Part shown: piece by piece, positions 10,864-20,754 of the stretch
How the letters are laid out: each line of letters begins with the position of its first letter
Numbering within the stretch: the stretch's first letter is position 1
NCBI GenBank assembly: GCA_040437565.1
Contig: JBDOQK010000021.1
Location: 310,001-374,000, forward strand
Length of the DNA: 64,000 nucleotides
Reading direction: 5' to 3'
Source of the DNA: Albugo candida
Lineage: Eukaryota > Oomycota > Peronosporomycetes > Albuginales
Made by a program: the position numbers and the translations under genes
Notes under the pieces: model-generated
The model's input: only the letters and a program-made list of their open reading frames with translations
Told to the model about the DNA's origin: nothing
Database searches by the model: none

Positions 10864-11786
10864 ATGTGGCTTCAGCGATCTCCACCGATTTGCAGGGGAT
10901 TGAGCTTCCCAGTTGGCAGCACAAAGTCGGCGGAGAACTGGGATCGGGCTCTATCCGCTGAAAAAATCTTCAGCATGGATGATGTCATCGATGAGATTTC
11001 CCGTGAAAAGCACTCAGCTGGTGATAAGGTGTCACCCTCAAAGGCACTTTCAAAGGAATTCCCGCTGGAACCACGAGAATTATACGAAATTACATATCTA
11101 GCATTCGGCATATCGCTGTATATCGATAAATGGGTTCCGAATGGCCCGTTCGGTCGACCGATCATGGGTTTTGCAGCACATGCGGTACATACGAATCCAA
11201 ATGCCGCGTTTACAAAGGGTTTGATTGCAAAAAAGCAACGAGAGGTTGAGCAAGCTCGTGAAGCAAAACGGCATAAGCAACTTGAGCGAGATGACGACCC
11301 CAGCAACACTGACGATGGTGCAACTTTGGTGGAAAAAGATCCTTTTTCGGGTCTTAAGAAACCATCGCTTCCGACCCGTTTTCCATCGGATATGTCTTTG
11401 AGTAAGTGCGTTTTTGTGCGAATGTTATTACACTCAATAACGGTGTAGACCAGTTTTTGGAAGAAGCTGCAGATAAGTCCAAACAACTTATTGGATCCGT
11501 GTGCGATTTCTGGTCGAGAAGAGTGGAAGGATTGATGGAGAATTATGTCGATTCCAGTCGACGAATTCTTCATCAAATGCCAAAAGTCCTAATTTCATTT
11601 CCTCATGACGCAAGTATGACCATCCGACGTATGTCTACTCATTTTGGGACTGTATTTGAGGACGTCAGGCGCGATGTGAGGGACACTTGGAACGAAGAAA
11701 TGCAAGAAAGAAAACTGAAGGAGGAACGAGAAAAGAACGAGACCAAGCAGCATGAATCAAAACGTGGGCCATCAGGAAAAGTATAG
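10864..11786 (+). CDS. Unrecognised basic/coiled-coil protein, two or three exons
   Basis: Exons 10864-11401 and 11449-11786 are joined across a 47-bp intron with a GTAAGT donor. The joined frame is 876 nt (291 residues). Features seen: a middle segment rich in hydrophobic residues (ITYLAFGISLYIDKWV), a charged helical run (KKQREVEQAREAKRHKQ), and a strongly helical, charged C-terminus (EEMQERKLKEEREK). An alternative first exon from the ATG at 10573, spliced 10802/10896 (93-bp intron, GTAGGT donor), gives 357 residues in the same frame. I cannot choose between the two from sequence alone. It sits between the divergent mucin-like gene and the convergent dehydrogenase gene, with 174 bp to the latter. 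I do not recognise a family. Confidence 0.6.
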
Positions 11787-11960
11787 TAAAGGTATAAATT
11801 CATAGATCCGATTTGATGATACCTAACAAGTCAGGTCATTTACTCTTTTGACCGCATTTGCGAGGGTATTGGCTTCCACATACACCTATCAACACACATA
11901 AACCTCTTTGTTCTGTTATTTTCACACTCGATCATGAACTTGCACTCTTCAATATCCTTC

Positions 11961-13100
11961 TTATACTTGATGAGCAAGCGGTACACCAATTACGCCATTG
12001 AAAAGGTTTTGTACAGCAATATCAGCCATGGATTGACGCGTTTTGACAGTGGCAGACCCGATATGCGGAAAAATGGTACAATTGGGCAATGAGAACAATG
12101 GATGAGTTGGTGAAAGCGGTTCTGGAGTCGTGACATCCAATCCGGCGCCAGCAATCTTTCCTGTACTCAATGCGACGTACAATGCATCTTGATCGATGAT
12201 GTCTCCACGAGTCGTATTGATAAATACCGCATCCGACTTCATTTTATCGAAGCAATTGGAGTCGAAAAACTTGTGCGTGGAAGTTGTTAACGGTAGATGT
12301 AAGCTAACGACATCACTATTGACTAATAATGTGTCCAAATCGACGTATTCGATATTGGAGCCGACTCGTACTTCATTCTCTGGTTTTCTATTCGGACCAG
12401 TGTATAAAATTTTACAGTTGAAACCATTGTGCATCATTTTGGCGAATTCGGTTCCGATTCGACCCAGCCCAACAATACCGATTTTATTACCCGTTGAATC
12501 AGATCCACAGTACCTACAAGTACAAAGACAATTACAAGATCAGAATCAGCATCAGAATCAGAACCGACGGAAGTGATCAAATTGTACCTGAATAGATGCC
12601 ACGCTCCCCAGCTTCCAGTTCGTGCACTATTGACGCACTCTAGCAATTTACGCTTAACTGTGAATGTCAGAGCGACGGCAGTTTCTGCGGTGGTGACATC
12701 GAGCACACCGGGTGTATTTCCGACTACTATTCCGGCAGCATTACAGGCTTGAATGTCGATGTGGTCATACCCAACCGATAGTGTGGAGACAACCTTCAAA
12801 TAGGGACCAGCTGCCGTTATCAGTTCTTGATCTATTGTATCTTGGAGAGCGCATAGTAACCCAGTGATCCCTTTAACTTGCTGTAATAGCTGTGCACGCG
12901 GCATATGATTGTCTGATGGATAGTAAGCGATTTGGATGGATTTTGCGACTTCATTTGAGGATGCGGCAATTAATTTTCGGAACTGATCTGAGTGCAGAAA
13001 AACTCATAAACCCCGTAGTGAATTAATTAGATTTCTTACCAACTGCGTAGGGTACGGAGCGAGAAAAGAAAACACGACGAATCGGTAAAGACGACGTCAT
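11961..13100 (-). CDS. GRHPR: D-2-hydroxyacid dehydrogenase, glyoxylate/hydroxypyruvate reductase type
   Basis: Three minus-strand exons: 13100-13040, 12987-12588 and 12513-11961, with introns of 52 and 74 bp. The joined frame is 1014 nt (337 residues), the usual family length. The start MTSSLPIRRVFFSRSVP aligns with the N-terminal strand of GRHPR proteins. Seen in order: STLSVGYDHID, VTTAETAVAL, the NAD(P)-binding GIVGLGRIG, NTTRGDIID with the catalytic Arg, DVTTPEPL with the catalytic Glu, and PHIGSAT with the catalytic His. It should reduce glyoxylate or hydroxypyruvate using NAD(P)H, in cytosol or peroxisome; the exact substrate is inferred. All three catalytic residues and the Rossmann glycine motif are present, so the gene looks functional. 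Confidence 0.92.
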
Positions 13101-13263
13101 AATACAGCGCTCTTGAATTATTTGATTACCAACCAGTACTGAATTTTTTCGGGACTGACAAAGCAATTGTCAATTTCTGACTGGGTAACGCAGTCAAAAC
13201 GGAATCTACTACTGGTTGTTACCGGTACCAGTGCTGGTAGTACGTAAATGATGAGCAAAGAGA

Positions 13264-13335
13264 AGCGCCAGACCGGGTTCGAACCAGTGACCATTCGAGC
13301 TGCAATCGAACGCTCTACCACTGAGCTACTCGCGC
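13264..13335 (-). tRNA. tRNA-Cys (GCA)
   Basis: On the minus strand a full cloverleaf can be folded. It has a 7-bp acceptor stem (one G-G mismatch), a D-arm starting AGCTCAGTGGTAGA, an anticodon stem TTCGA/TCGAA enclosing the loop TTGCAGC with anticodon GCA, and a T-arm with GGTTCGAACC. The discriminator base is T (U73), as expected for cysteine tRNAs. No intron. Confidence 0.93.
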
Positions 13336-13854
13336 TTTCCATACGTGTACCCAAAACGACTTAATATTTATACTGTATTCTTTACCGTAAAGTGACGAAA
13401 TACAAACTATTAGAAACGTTGTGAATACCAAAAAAAGCTGCAAAAAATCCCATACACTTCCACTGCAGCTTCTCCAGCATTAAAGATGTAAGATAAAAGC
13501 GCAGTACGCGATGTTATCACAAAAGAATATAAATACCTTAGATCAGTATGAACTTGCTTTCGATATTCACACAAACTACATAAACAAGTGCTTTTGACGC
13601 TTCATTCCGATAGTATGTGCGATGTTATAGAGTGTCAAGTACGGAATCGATTTCCCCATAGGTGCAAGTTTTTTTTTTTTTTTTGTGGAAGTTGGAATCA
13701 TATCACATAAACAGACCTTGACTGTTTATGTCCGTTTGCTGTTAAGTACGCACTCGGAACGTTCGTTACCTTTCATTATATAGTTAGCAAGATAACAGGG
13801 TCGATAAATTGTGCCTGGGATATTTTATATTTTTATTCTGCTTCGTAAGGCGGC
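13336..13854. other. Intergenic, poly-T tract
   Basis: This stretch lies between tRNA-Cys and the translin-family gene. It contains a homopolymer of 16 T at about 13669-13684. No coding sequence is supported. Confidence 0.5.
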
Positions 13855-14808
13855 ATGCACATCCAATCGCAGCTGCGTCGATTTCCTCGACAGATTCTAT
13901 TCGCAAATAAGAAGCCAGTAGCTCGACAAGTGACGACAAAATTAACTCAAGCTCCCTACCACCATCCAATGAGAAACTATTCTGCTCATTTTACTAATTT
14001 CAAAACCGTTAATGCCCCCGAATTTGCTCGACTAAGTCAAGGTCCGTGTCTATAAAAAATCGCGTCATAGCAGTCAATCACACCGATAGTCAGATATACA
14101 ACAATTGGATGAAAAACGGGAAGTAATCATCAAACGGTCTCGTGAGATCCTCAAAGCCAGGTTAAAATCGTGTGACCAGGATCCACTAATATTATGTAAC
14201 CACTCTTTTTTAGCAAGCAAGCAATTTTTGCTCTTCATCGAAAAGACACTGTGAGTGCATCCTTAGAATTAAAGGAAGCGGAAACTGTGATTGGGGCGCT
14301 GGCGTCGCTCATTAGTCGAGATCCAGTCAATTTGAGAGTCGGAGCATTTACAGCCTGTTTGGAAGAATATGTGGAGGCAAAATGCTTTGAAGCATACCTG
14401 CAAGAGTCGGTGTTACTTCCATTTGCGGCTGTAACTCCTTTTCAAGTGGCCTATCCGGAGTACATAGGTGGCGTCATCGACTTTACGGGTGAGCTTGTGC
14501 GGTATGCGATCGCCAGGGCAACAGTACGTGATGAAGAAGAGGTGAAAAAAGCACGAAGTTTGGTGCAATTGATTGCAGAAGAGTTAGTGGAATTTGACTT
14601 TAGAAATGGTTCTTTGCGCAAAAAATATGATAGTCTCAAGTATAATTTACAGAAACTGGAGGTATGTCTTCGGCTTATTGAAAGATAGGATAGCAATTTG
14701 ACTTTGATTTGATAGAACACTCTTTATGAGTTATCGTTGGTAACAGCGTCTGGTTGGAGGCTTCAGACAGCTGATAGTAACATTGCTGAAAGCGAAGAGA
14801 CAGCATGA
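13855..14808 (+). CDS. Translin/TRAX-family RNA-binding endonuclease subunit
   Basis: I read four exons: 13855-14007, 14090-14160, 14214-14661 and 14716-14808. The introns of 82, 53 and 54 bp all have GT-AG ends and the joined frame is 765 nt (254 residues). Exon 2 plus the start of exon 3 gives LDEKREVIIKRSREILKAS then KQAIFALHRKDT, the family's N-terminal helices. LEEYVEAKCF carries the two glutamates that are catalytic in TRAX, and VIDFTGELVRYAI carries the matching Asp region. SLRKKYDSLKYNLQKLE joined to NTLYELS is the translin-like C-terminal helix. By acidic residues it is closest to TRAX, the catalytic subunit of C3PO, which with translin processes tRNA fragments and passenger strands. 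Exon 1 is the least certain part; its basic, Arg-rich sequence might belong elsewhere. Confidence 0.82.
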
Positions 14809-15259
14809 TACGAGCAGCATGTTCTGTGATACCTCATAATGTATTGTAATAGAGATGTCGAGTGTTTTCTCGCGCAGGATGAGTGAAGTAATGAGAAAAT
14901 GACACACAAACTTCTGACTTTTCTGGAAGGAAAGAACGCACTTTGAGCGGTACTCCGAGTCACCTTGTGTTCTTCATGCAAAATACGGTTTTCATTGCGT
15001 TCTTAGAACGTGCAAATGCAATTAATTCTAAGAAACAATTAAGTTCGTGCGTACTTTCTACACACGGTTGTATCATTTCCCTGCACCCATCGAAATTAGA
15101 TGGGTTGATAATCAGGGAAAACGCATCTATGTACAGAAGTACGGAACTAATTCGTCCATCTGTGTGGTGAACTTTTTGTGGAGCGCTGACCTAGCTCATT
15201 CTGTTACTTACTCTGTAATTTACAAAGCGATTCTAATTGAGACACACAACGACGTGAGG

Positions 15260-16096
15260 ATGGAATTTGTGCGCTCCGATTTTTTTCCGGTCAATCAGGA
15301 TGAGCGTTTGAGCTCACCAAGGATCCACAACCATCAAATTAGGGAAACAAAAATGGATATGCACGGTCTCACTCAAAACCTCGTGTTCAAGACACCTTCA
15401 GCGTTGGTACCCAATTTATATCGTGGACGATGTCGTTACCCATCACAAAGATGTGACAACGAACGAGCCTTGAAACGAAACGGACAAGCCCATAAATTGT
15501 GTGAAAAACATCGAAAGAAGCAAAACGAACATCAGCGAAAGTTTGATGGCAAGAAATCTAAAGGTCAAAAGGCGAAATCAGTTAGAATCAAGCTTAATCC
15601 TGTATCAAGCGGTAAATTACGCATTACGACCCCACAGTCATCTCTCGCGGGTGTATATCCTCGCTGGTGTGCACCCCACCATTGCAGAGTTCAAGATCAT
15701 ACGAGTCCTTCATCTTCTCAACAATACATTCCGTTTGCGGATAATACGCAATTTAGGCTTTCGAATCGGTCCGTCTTTACTGAAAGCAACATACGAGCGC
15801 CACGCGCAGAAGCAAGCATGGCTCCTCGTCCCACTGATCTAGTGGCAACACTACACACTACTTCGACTTTTGATCGTGAAAGAATGCGTTCCGTTCGATT
15901 ACCGTCCTTAAGTACGAATCTGTTTGGAATTGGAATCGAATTGCACCAACCACGCAGACTTCACAATTCAATCAAGAACCTCTGTTCACAAGCGCCAAGC
16001 ACTTTGATACAAGAGCAGTCCGCTGTACCACCCCCTCTACAACCTTATAGGCTTTCGTCAAGTACGAGGGGATGTGGTCTTGGCCAATGTTTTTGA
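15260..16096 (+). CDS. Cys/His-cluster protein with oomycete-type basic zinc-binding domain
   Basis: From the ATG at 15260 the protein has 278 residues. The frame stays open to an earlier ATG at 15047, but the extra 71 residues look unconstrained. The recognisable part is a compact motif, CRYPSQRCDNERALKRNG followed by HKLCEKHRKKQN, that is C-x6-C then C-x2-H, and then a basic run of Lys/Arg (RKFDGKKSKGQK). I recall this cluster as a recurrent module in oomycete nuclear proteins. The rest is Ser/Pro/Thr-rich and low in order. A DNA- or RNA-binding nuclear role is inferred. It lies between the translin-family and FMT genes on the same strand. Confidence 0.6.
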   Translation: MEFVRSDFFPVNQDERLSSPRIHNHQIRETKMDMHGLTQNLVFKTPSALVPNLYRGRCRYPSQRCDNERALKRNGQAHKLCEKHRKKQNEHQRKFDGKKSKGQKAKSVRIKLNPVSSGKLRITTPQSSLAGVYPRWCAPHHCRVQDHTSPSSSQQYIPFADNTQFRLSNRSVFTESNIRAPRAEASMAPRPTDLVATLHTTSTFDRERMRSVRLPSLSTNLFGIGIELHQPRRLHNSIKNLCSQAPSTLIQEQSAVPPPLQPYRLSSSTRGCGLGQCF

Positions 16097-16441
16097 TCTC
16101 TAGGAGAAACACTTGTAATCTGTATATAGCAACATGGGACAAAGCAATTGCATAGAAGTCAGGGTTCAGGTCTGTACCGGTGAATTTGGCTACGGTCAGA
16201 ACCGGTTACAATGTGGCTGTGAGCGACAACTATCGCCCTAGGTTACTTGAAACAAAAACTTGGATTTTAGTCGTTCCATAGGCGATAATATTGTATACAC
16301 TGTATGGTTTCTTTAGTCGTCACGTGTTAAGTGGTATAGTAAGCGTATACCATTTGGTGGAATGAATGCGCGCATTAAATCCCCATGCGGTACCTGATTG
16401 ATTATATATCGCTATATTCTACCAATCAACATCTTCCAGAC

Positions 16442-17899
16442 ATGCACATTCGAGCCGCTGTGACGTGTTCATTTCATCGTTTCTCGCGTTCATTTTCTGT
16501 GGCACCACCTCGCTACAAGATCCTCTTCTTTGGAACAGATCACATATCTGTATCTACGCTACAGAGATTGCACGAAAATAGGTGCAAATTGGTCAAATTT
16601 GCTGCAAAATTGACCTATAACTCTATTTGTACTCCCACTCTAGCAAGCAACACGAGGAATCTCTGATCAGTACGATTGAAATCGTATGTCCTTCCGATCG
16701 AAAAATTGGACGCAGAAAGAAAAAGGAACCGGTTCCTGTAAAACGGTATGCGATGGAAAACGGCCTTACATTCACAGAAACACCTTCATATATGTAAGTA
16801 TATCGACACGCTATTCGCAATTACGTCACGTGATCATTATAGAAAATCTCTCAAGCATTGGAATGTTCCGAATAAAAGCCCCTTTGATGTCGGTGTTGTT
16901 GTTTCATTTGGCTATTTCCTCGTACGTATATTGACTATGAAGTAGGACACTCACTGTATTTGTTAGTATCCTCACTTACTGGACAATCTTAAATATGGAG
17001 CCATCAACATGCATCCGTCTCTATTGCCCAAGGTTCATTAAAACCTCAGTCATCCCATCACTCACTAGCGTCCGCATAGTATCGAGGCCCAGCTCCGATC
17101 CACCACGCCTTACTCAATGGTGACCGTACTACTGGAGTCTCGGTTATTGAGATTGATCCACTCGCATTTGACACGGGTCGAATCCTGCTACAGAAAACAT
17201 TTCCGATCCCCGAGAATATCACTTTCCAACCGTAATACTTGCTCGCCATTGCCGTTTGCACACTCACAGTTATCAAATCATCAGCTTGGCGACCAATTTA
17301 TCCGAATTTGGAGCTTCCTGTGTAGTCGAAACATTGCGTAATTTACCTTATTTGAAGCAACACGCAACGGTACAAAACGACTCACAAGCGTCAAAGGCGC
17401 CTAAAGTTCGGTTCGAGCACGGAATACTGTCACTCAAAGAGTCTGCTACGGAAATTTTTCAGGTTTGAGTATCAGTCGACCTGAAAACGAACCTAAGAAT
17501 CTGGGGTAAGAAATGGCAGGCGCTTGGTGATTCAGTGGGCGTCTCGGTGGCATTCAGAGGAAAACGGGTCAAGTTATGCAAGATCGAGATCCCGAGTGAA
17601 GAAATGATATTGAAAGGTTGGTCTCTGAGTTTTGTTGTTGAGTGCTCAAATACTTTGTCCTAGTAGAACAGGAATTATTATGTGGTGCATTCATTTTTGA
17701 TACCCAAATCAAGGCGCTTTGGTTGAAATGTGCGCAGAATTCGTGGCTGCTGGTATTTTCATTACAACAGGAAGATCGTAAAATCGGAGATGCGCTGGAT
17801 TTTGTGAACGGATATCGTCTCCGAAACAATATAGCGAAATTTGAGCCAGTTGGTAGTCTTCAAACATGCGAAAATGACACCAAGAAGCATCACAATTGA
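16442..17899 (+). CDS. FMT: Mitochondrial methionyl-tRNA formyltransferase, eight exons
   Basis: Exons 16442-16581, 16644-16793, 16843-16921, 16967-17032, 17080-17231, 17270-17462, 17511-17616 and 17664-17899. The seven introns are 38-62 bp, all GT-AG. The joined frame is 1122 nt (373 residues) with no stop. The N-terminus MHIRAAVTCSFHRFSRSF is a mitochondrial-type presequence. Then come KILFFGTDHISVSTLQRL (folate-binding Rossmann start), VVVSFGYFL, GAINMHPSLLPK and YRGPAPIHHALLNGD with GVSVIEIDPLAFDTG. These contain the Asn-His-Asp catalytic set of formyltransferases. The C-terminal tRNA-binding domain ends WLLVFSLQQ and LDFVNGYRL. It formylates initiator Met-tRNA for mitochondrial translation. 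The 38-bp intron 5 is very short. Its 3' half is copied as a pseudogene at 24.0 kb. Confidence 0.93.
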
Positions 17900-18689
17900 C
17901 TCGATGGGTATCGAGTCAGCGACCTTTGGACTATACAATTGAGATCACATGTCTTCTCTAAAACGTTAACTTCCATTAGTTTGTCTGGGTCATGTGTTGT
18001 ATCTGTTAGCATTCGGCTTTGGAAACAGCGATTTCATAGAACAAGCGATTGGTTTCCTTGCTTTCCTAGCACATCAACGTGGCTAGTCGACTTGCTAGCG
18101 TACATTGCGCCATACATCTTCACCCCCTCACAGTATCCAGCGATGGGATTCGGATATTGCGTGGACTTATGACGTTACCAAATTCAAATTCTGATCGCGT
18201 ATCGATGCTGCCATATGCGGCTTTTGGACACATTCTGCCTGCTATTGTTCGACCATTCTCCATCAAAGTGTCGCGCGAGAGACATAGAGTTTATAGAGTG
18301 CGTTGGAGTCATTCAAACGAAAAAGTTGAAACTGGTCGGCGTGTCACTTCTGCCTCGCAAGCTGTCGTTGCTACCTCTTCAGTCAGGCTCTGCGGTATAT
18401 CTCGTCATCTCTCAAGATTGCGATGGCAAGAGCACAGCGAACCGATTGAATCGGTAGTTTTTCACTGATTAGTATACTTGCGGTCACGATTCTATAACTA
18501 TGTCGTTATGAATAGACTTAACAAACAGAACGATACATCATTCATACATAAACCTAGGATCGAAGGTAAAGAGTGGGACCATGTCATAAGAAAGTAAAAT
18601 GTATTCATGCATACGATGTTTATCTGGTTCTTCAACTGCCTTTCTGACTCCTACCATCAGCCCGTGACCGTGTGAATATCACTTGACCT
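17060..18689 (+). repeat. Segmental duplication, copy A (FMT 3' half plus downstream spacer)
   Basis: FMT exons 5-8, the following spacer and the 3' block seen beside the secreted-protein genes are all matched by 24011-25862. In copy B the next feature is secreted gene member 2. In copy A the sequence runs into an assembly gap at 18690 exactly where such a gene would end. The copies differ by many substitutions and small indels, so this is an old duplication rather than an assembly overlap. Confidence 0.8.
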
Positions 18690-18789
18690 NNNNNNNNNNN
18701 NNNNNNNNNNNNNNNNNNNNNNNNNNNNNNNNNNNNNNNNNNNNNNNNNNNNNNNNNNNNNNNNNNNNNNNNNNNNNNNNNNNNNNNNN
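18690..18789. other. 100-N assembly gap, probably hiding a secreted-family gene
   Basis: The left flank ends CCCGTGACCGTGTGAATATCA, the bases found immediately 3' of member 2 at 25845-25865. The right flank belongs to a different repeat unit. A family gene or its remnant is predicted in the missing sequence. Confidence 0.5.
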
Positions 18790-19300
18790 CGCGAGCAAGG
18801 AATTGTCCAGAAACACTCAAATGCCTGCACTACGAGTATCAGAATCGGAAGTATCTGGACTAATGATCAGATAAGACGCAGTTATCTCTTGACATCTTCA
18901 TTCCATTCCTCTCTCAACTGTCAACACCGTGCACCCTGACTTCTCGAGACTCGGTTCGTTCGATCGTATACAGCACGCTTAAACAGTACTCTTCTTTGGC
19001 AAACGCACTGCAAGGTCTTCTGGTGTCATGCTTTGGAATGTGACCTTGAAATTCAGCGATGCTGATCCACATTCCTGTAAGAACATTTGTGACCTTTATC
19101 CAAGTCAATAATGGGACGATTTCCTTGTAATAAGGCGAATTGCACTGTGTTGTGCTATAGGCAGACCCACTCAGCATCGATTGAGACGTATGTCACAATG
19201 GTCTGCACGATATCGGAAGCATCAATTTTCCATCACAAGAAGGCGTTTCGATACGCGCGCAGCCATTTGACTGTATCTGCCTTCTGAGCTGTTGTCTCGA
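18790..19300. repeat. Intergenic repeat unit, copy 1
   Basis: Sequence starting GCGAGCAAGGAATTGTCCAG recurs at about 29770-30330, 30980-31400 and 38400-38990 with substitutions and small indels. It contains AGCACGCTTAAACAGTACTC and GGCGTTTCGATACGC landmarks in each copy. Short open frames within it are not conserved between copies, so it is treated as spacer DNA of the duplicated cassette. Confidence 0.7.
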
Positions 19301-19439
19301 ACATTGTTGCAAGTTTGTGCATTGTGACGTCATCCTCGTGTGTGTCATCATTAGGGTGACCATTAAAAAACACTTTACGCGATCAGCGAGTTTGCCCATT
19401 TATAAACCTTTTGCCTCCAATAGGTCTGTAGTGTCCAAA

Positions 19440-19697
19440 AGCGACTCATTTATACTCTCATGTGTTTGTGTATGCGTCAGAACGCAATTCTTCTTGTAAG
19501 GTTCGGAATCGGAGTTCATACGATAATCCGATGGCTTCTGAGCTTATCGGGGCATCTGCCAAGAAAAAACTCAACCGAAGAATCTCCTCCTTAGGTGCCA
19601 CCTTTTCTCGTGCTTGAGTTTAGAATCGTGCAGCAATCTCTGCGTTTCTAACAGTGACCAGAATGCGCACGACCTGTTCGAAGTTGAGAGAGATCAT
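19440..19697 (-). pseudogene. Decayed secreted-family gene, related to member 6
   Basis: Minus-strand sequence from the ATG position at 19697 aligns base by base with the 5' half of member 6 (39400-39658). Shared stretches include the start context, the signal-peptide region, the three-codon Ala-Pro-Lys region and the cysteine-rich part. No long frame remains. A degraded promoter block with the TGACGTG box follows at about 19770-19860. Confidence 0.65.
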
Positions 19698-20172
19698 GTG
19701 TCCTTCTTGACTACTGGATAGTCAGAAGCAATTGTTATGTGAATTACTCTGTTATAGGGTGTGGTGAAGCAGGTCTATCTGTCATTACATCATTATGACA
19801 ACGTCTGTGACTCGTATGACGCTTTAATTAGGTTGCTGAGTAATCTGACGTGTATTGTACATGTACTTACCCTGATTTACGTCCTCGTCTTTCCGCATTA
19901 ATAACTTTATTCTTTCGACGGACGCTTATTAATAAGATATAGAAGTACCTTGATCTTACGCCAAGTCGAAAATGATATTATATCACCTCTTAAGATGCTT
20001 GTTCTTCCAGCAACCCGCTGAAGATGCGACACTGTCACCATTCTAAACGATGCTTTTGTAGGCGACTGGTCTCTGACAACAAAAGCATACCGTCAAGTGA
20101 GCTCAAGTAATGATATGTGCAGCTGAAGCCTTCCAACATTTAGCACTCACACGGAATCTGTATGATATGTTT

Positions 20173-20754
20173 TCAGATTAACCAAATGTCTGCAAAGTCT
20201 CCAGGAACCTTCAGCCCCAACACAATGTCTGAATATGACCCTTGTCGTCCAGGTACATTCTCCGACATTTGGGACCGCGGAAACGGTACGTCATGCTTGG
20301 AGGGTACGTTGAAGTGAATACTGTACAGCCTTCCTTCAAGTCTTATCTCGTTTCCACAAATAGGAACGTTCTTGAGAGTCATCACATTGTGATAAGGAAC
20401 ATCCGGTGCACAAAAAAGAGCCAAAAAGCGCACGACCTGCAATCCTGCTTCATTTGCACCATAAAGGGTAGCACAAGTTGCAAGCTTTGTTATGGAGTGA
20501 GTTGTTAATATTGCAAGAATTACACGCTTAGAAGATAGACCCAATTGCTTTTTGAAACTGTTCGTGGTCGCAGTGATTGATGCCGATTCATGGAACTTAT
20601 ATCTTTTACTCTCTGACAATACTCGTGTTCGAATTTGCTCACAATCAGCGGCTGCACAGAAGGCAATCGAAATGACAGAGCTTCGTGATGCCTCAGGAAT
20701 ACTGCTTCGAGCGTCATCATATTGAAACAAGAAAGCATGATTAAATTTGCACAT
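20173..20754 (-). CDS. Hypothetical 193-residue protein, uncertain
   Basis: An ATG-initiated minus-strand frame of 193 codons. I recognise no domain, and the N-terminus is not a clear signal peptide. Part of its DNA (about 20490-20720) is similar to 40245-40980, where no equivalent frame is kept, which argues against strong selection. It may be a chance frame within duplicated spacer DNA. Confidence 0.25.
   Translation of the reverse strand: MCKFNHAFLFQYDDARSSIPEASRSSVISIAFCAAADCEQIRTRVLSESKRYKFHESASITATTNSFKKQLGLSSKRVILAILTTHSITKLATCATLYGANEAGLQVVRFLALFCAPDVPYHNVMTLKNVPICGNEIRLEGRLYSIHFNVPSKHDVPFPRSQMSENVPGRQGSYSDIVLGLKVPGDFADIWLI

Noticed and set aside
15047-15259. An earlier start for the Cys/His-cluster protein
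   Set aside because: The extension has an ATG but no conserved or protein-like features. The choice is uncertain and noted in the entry.
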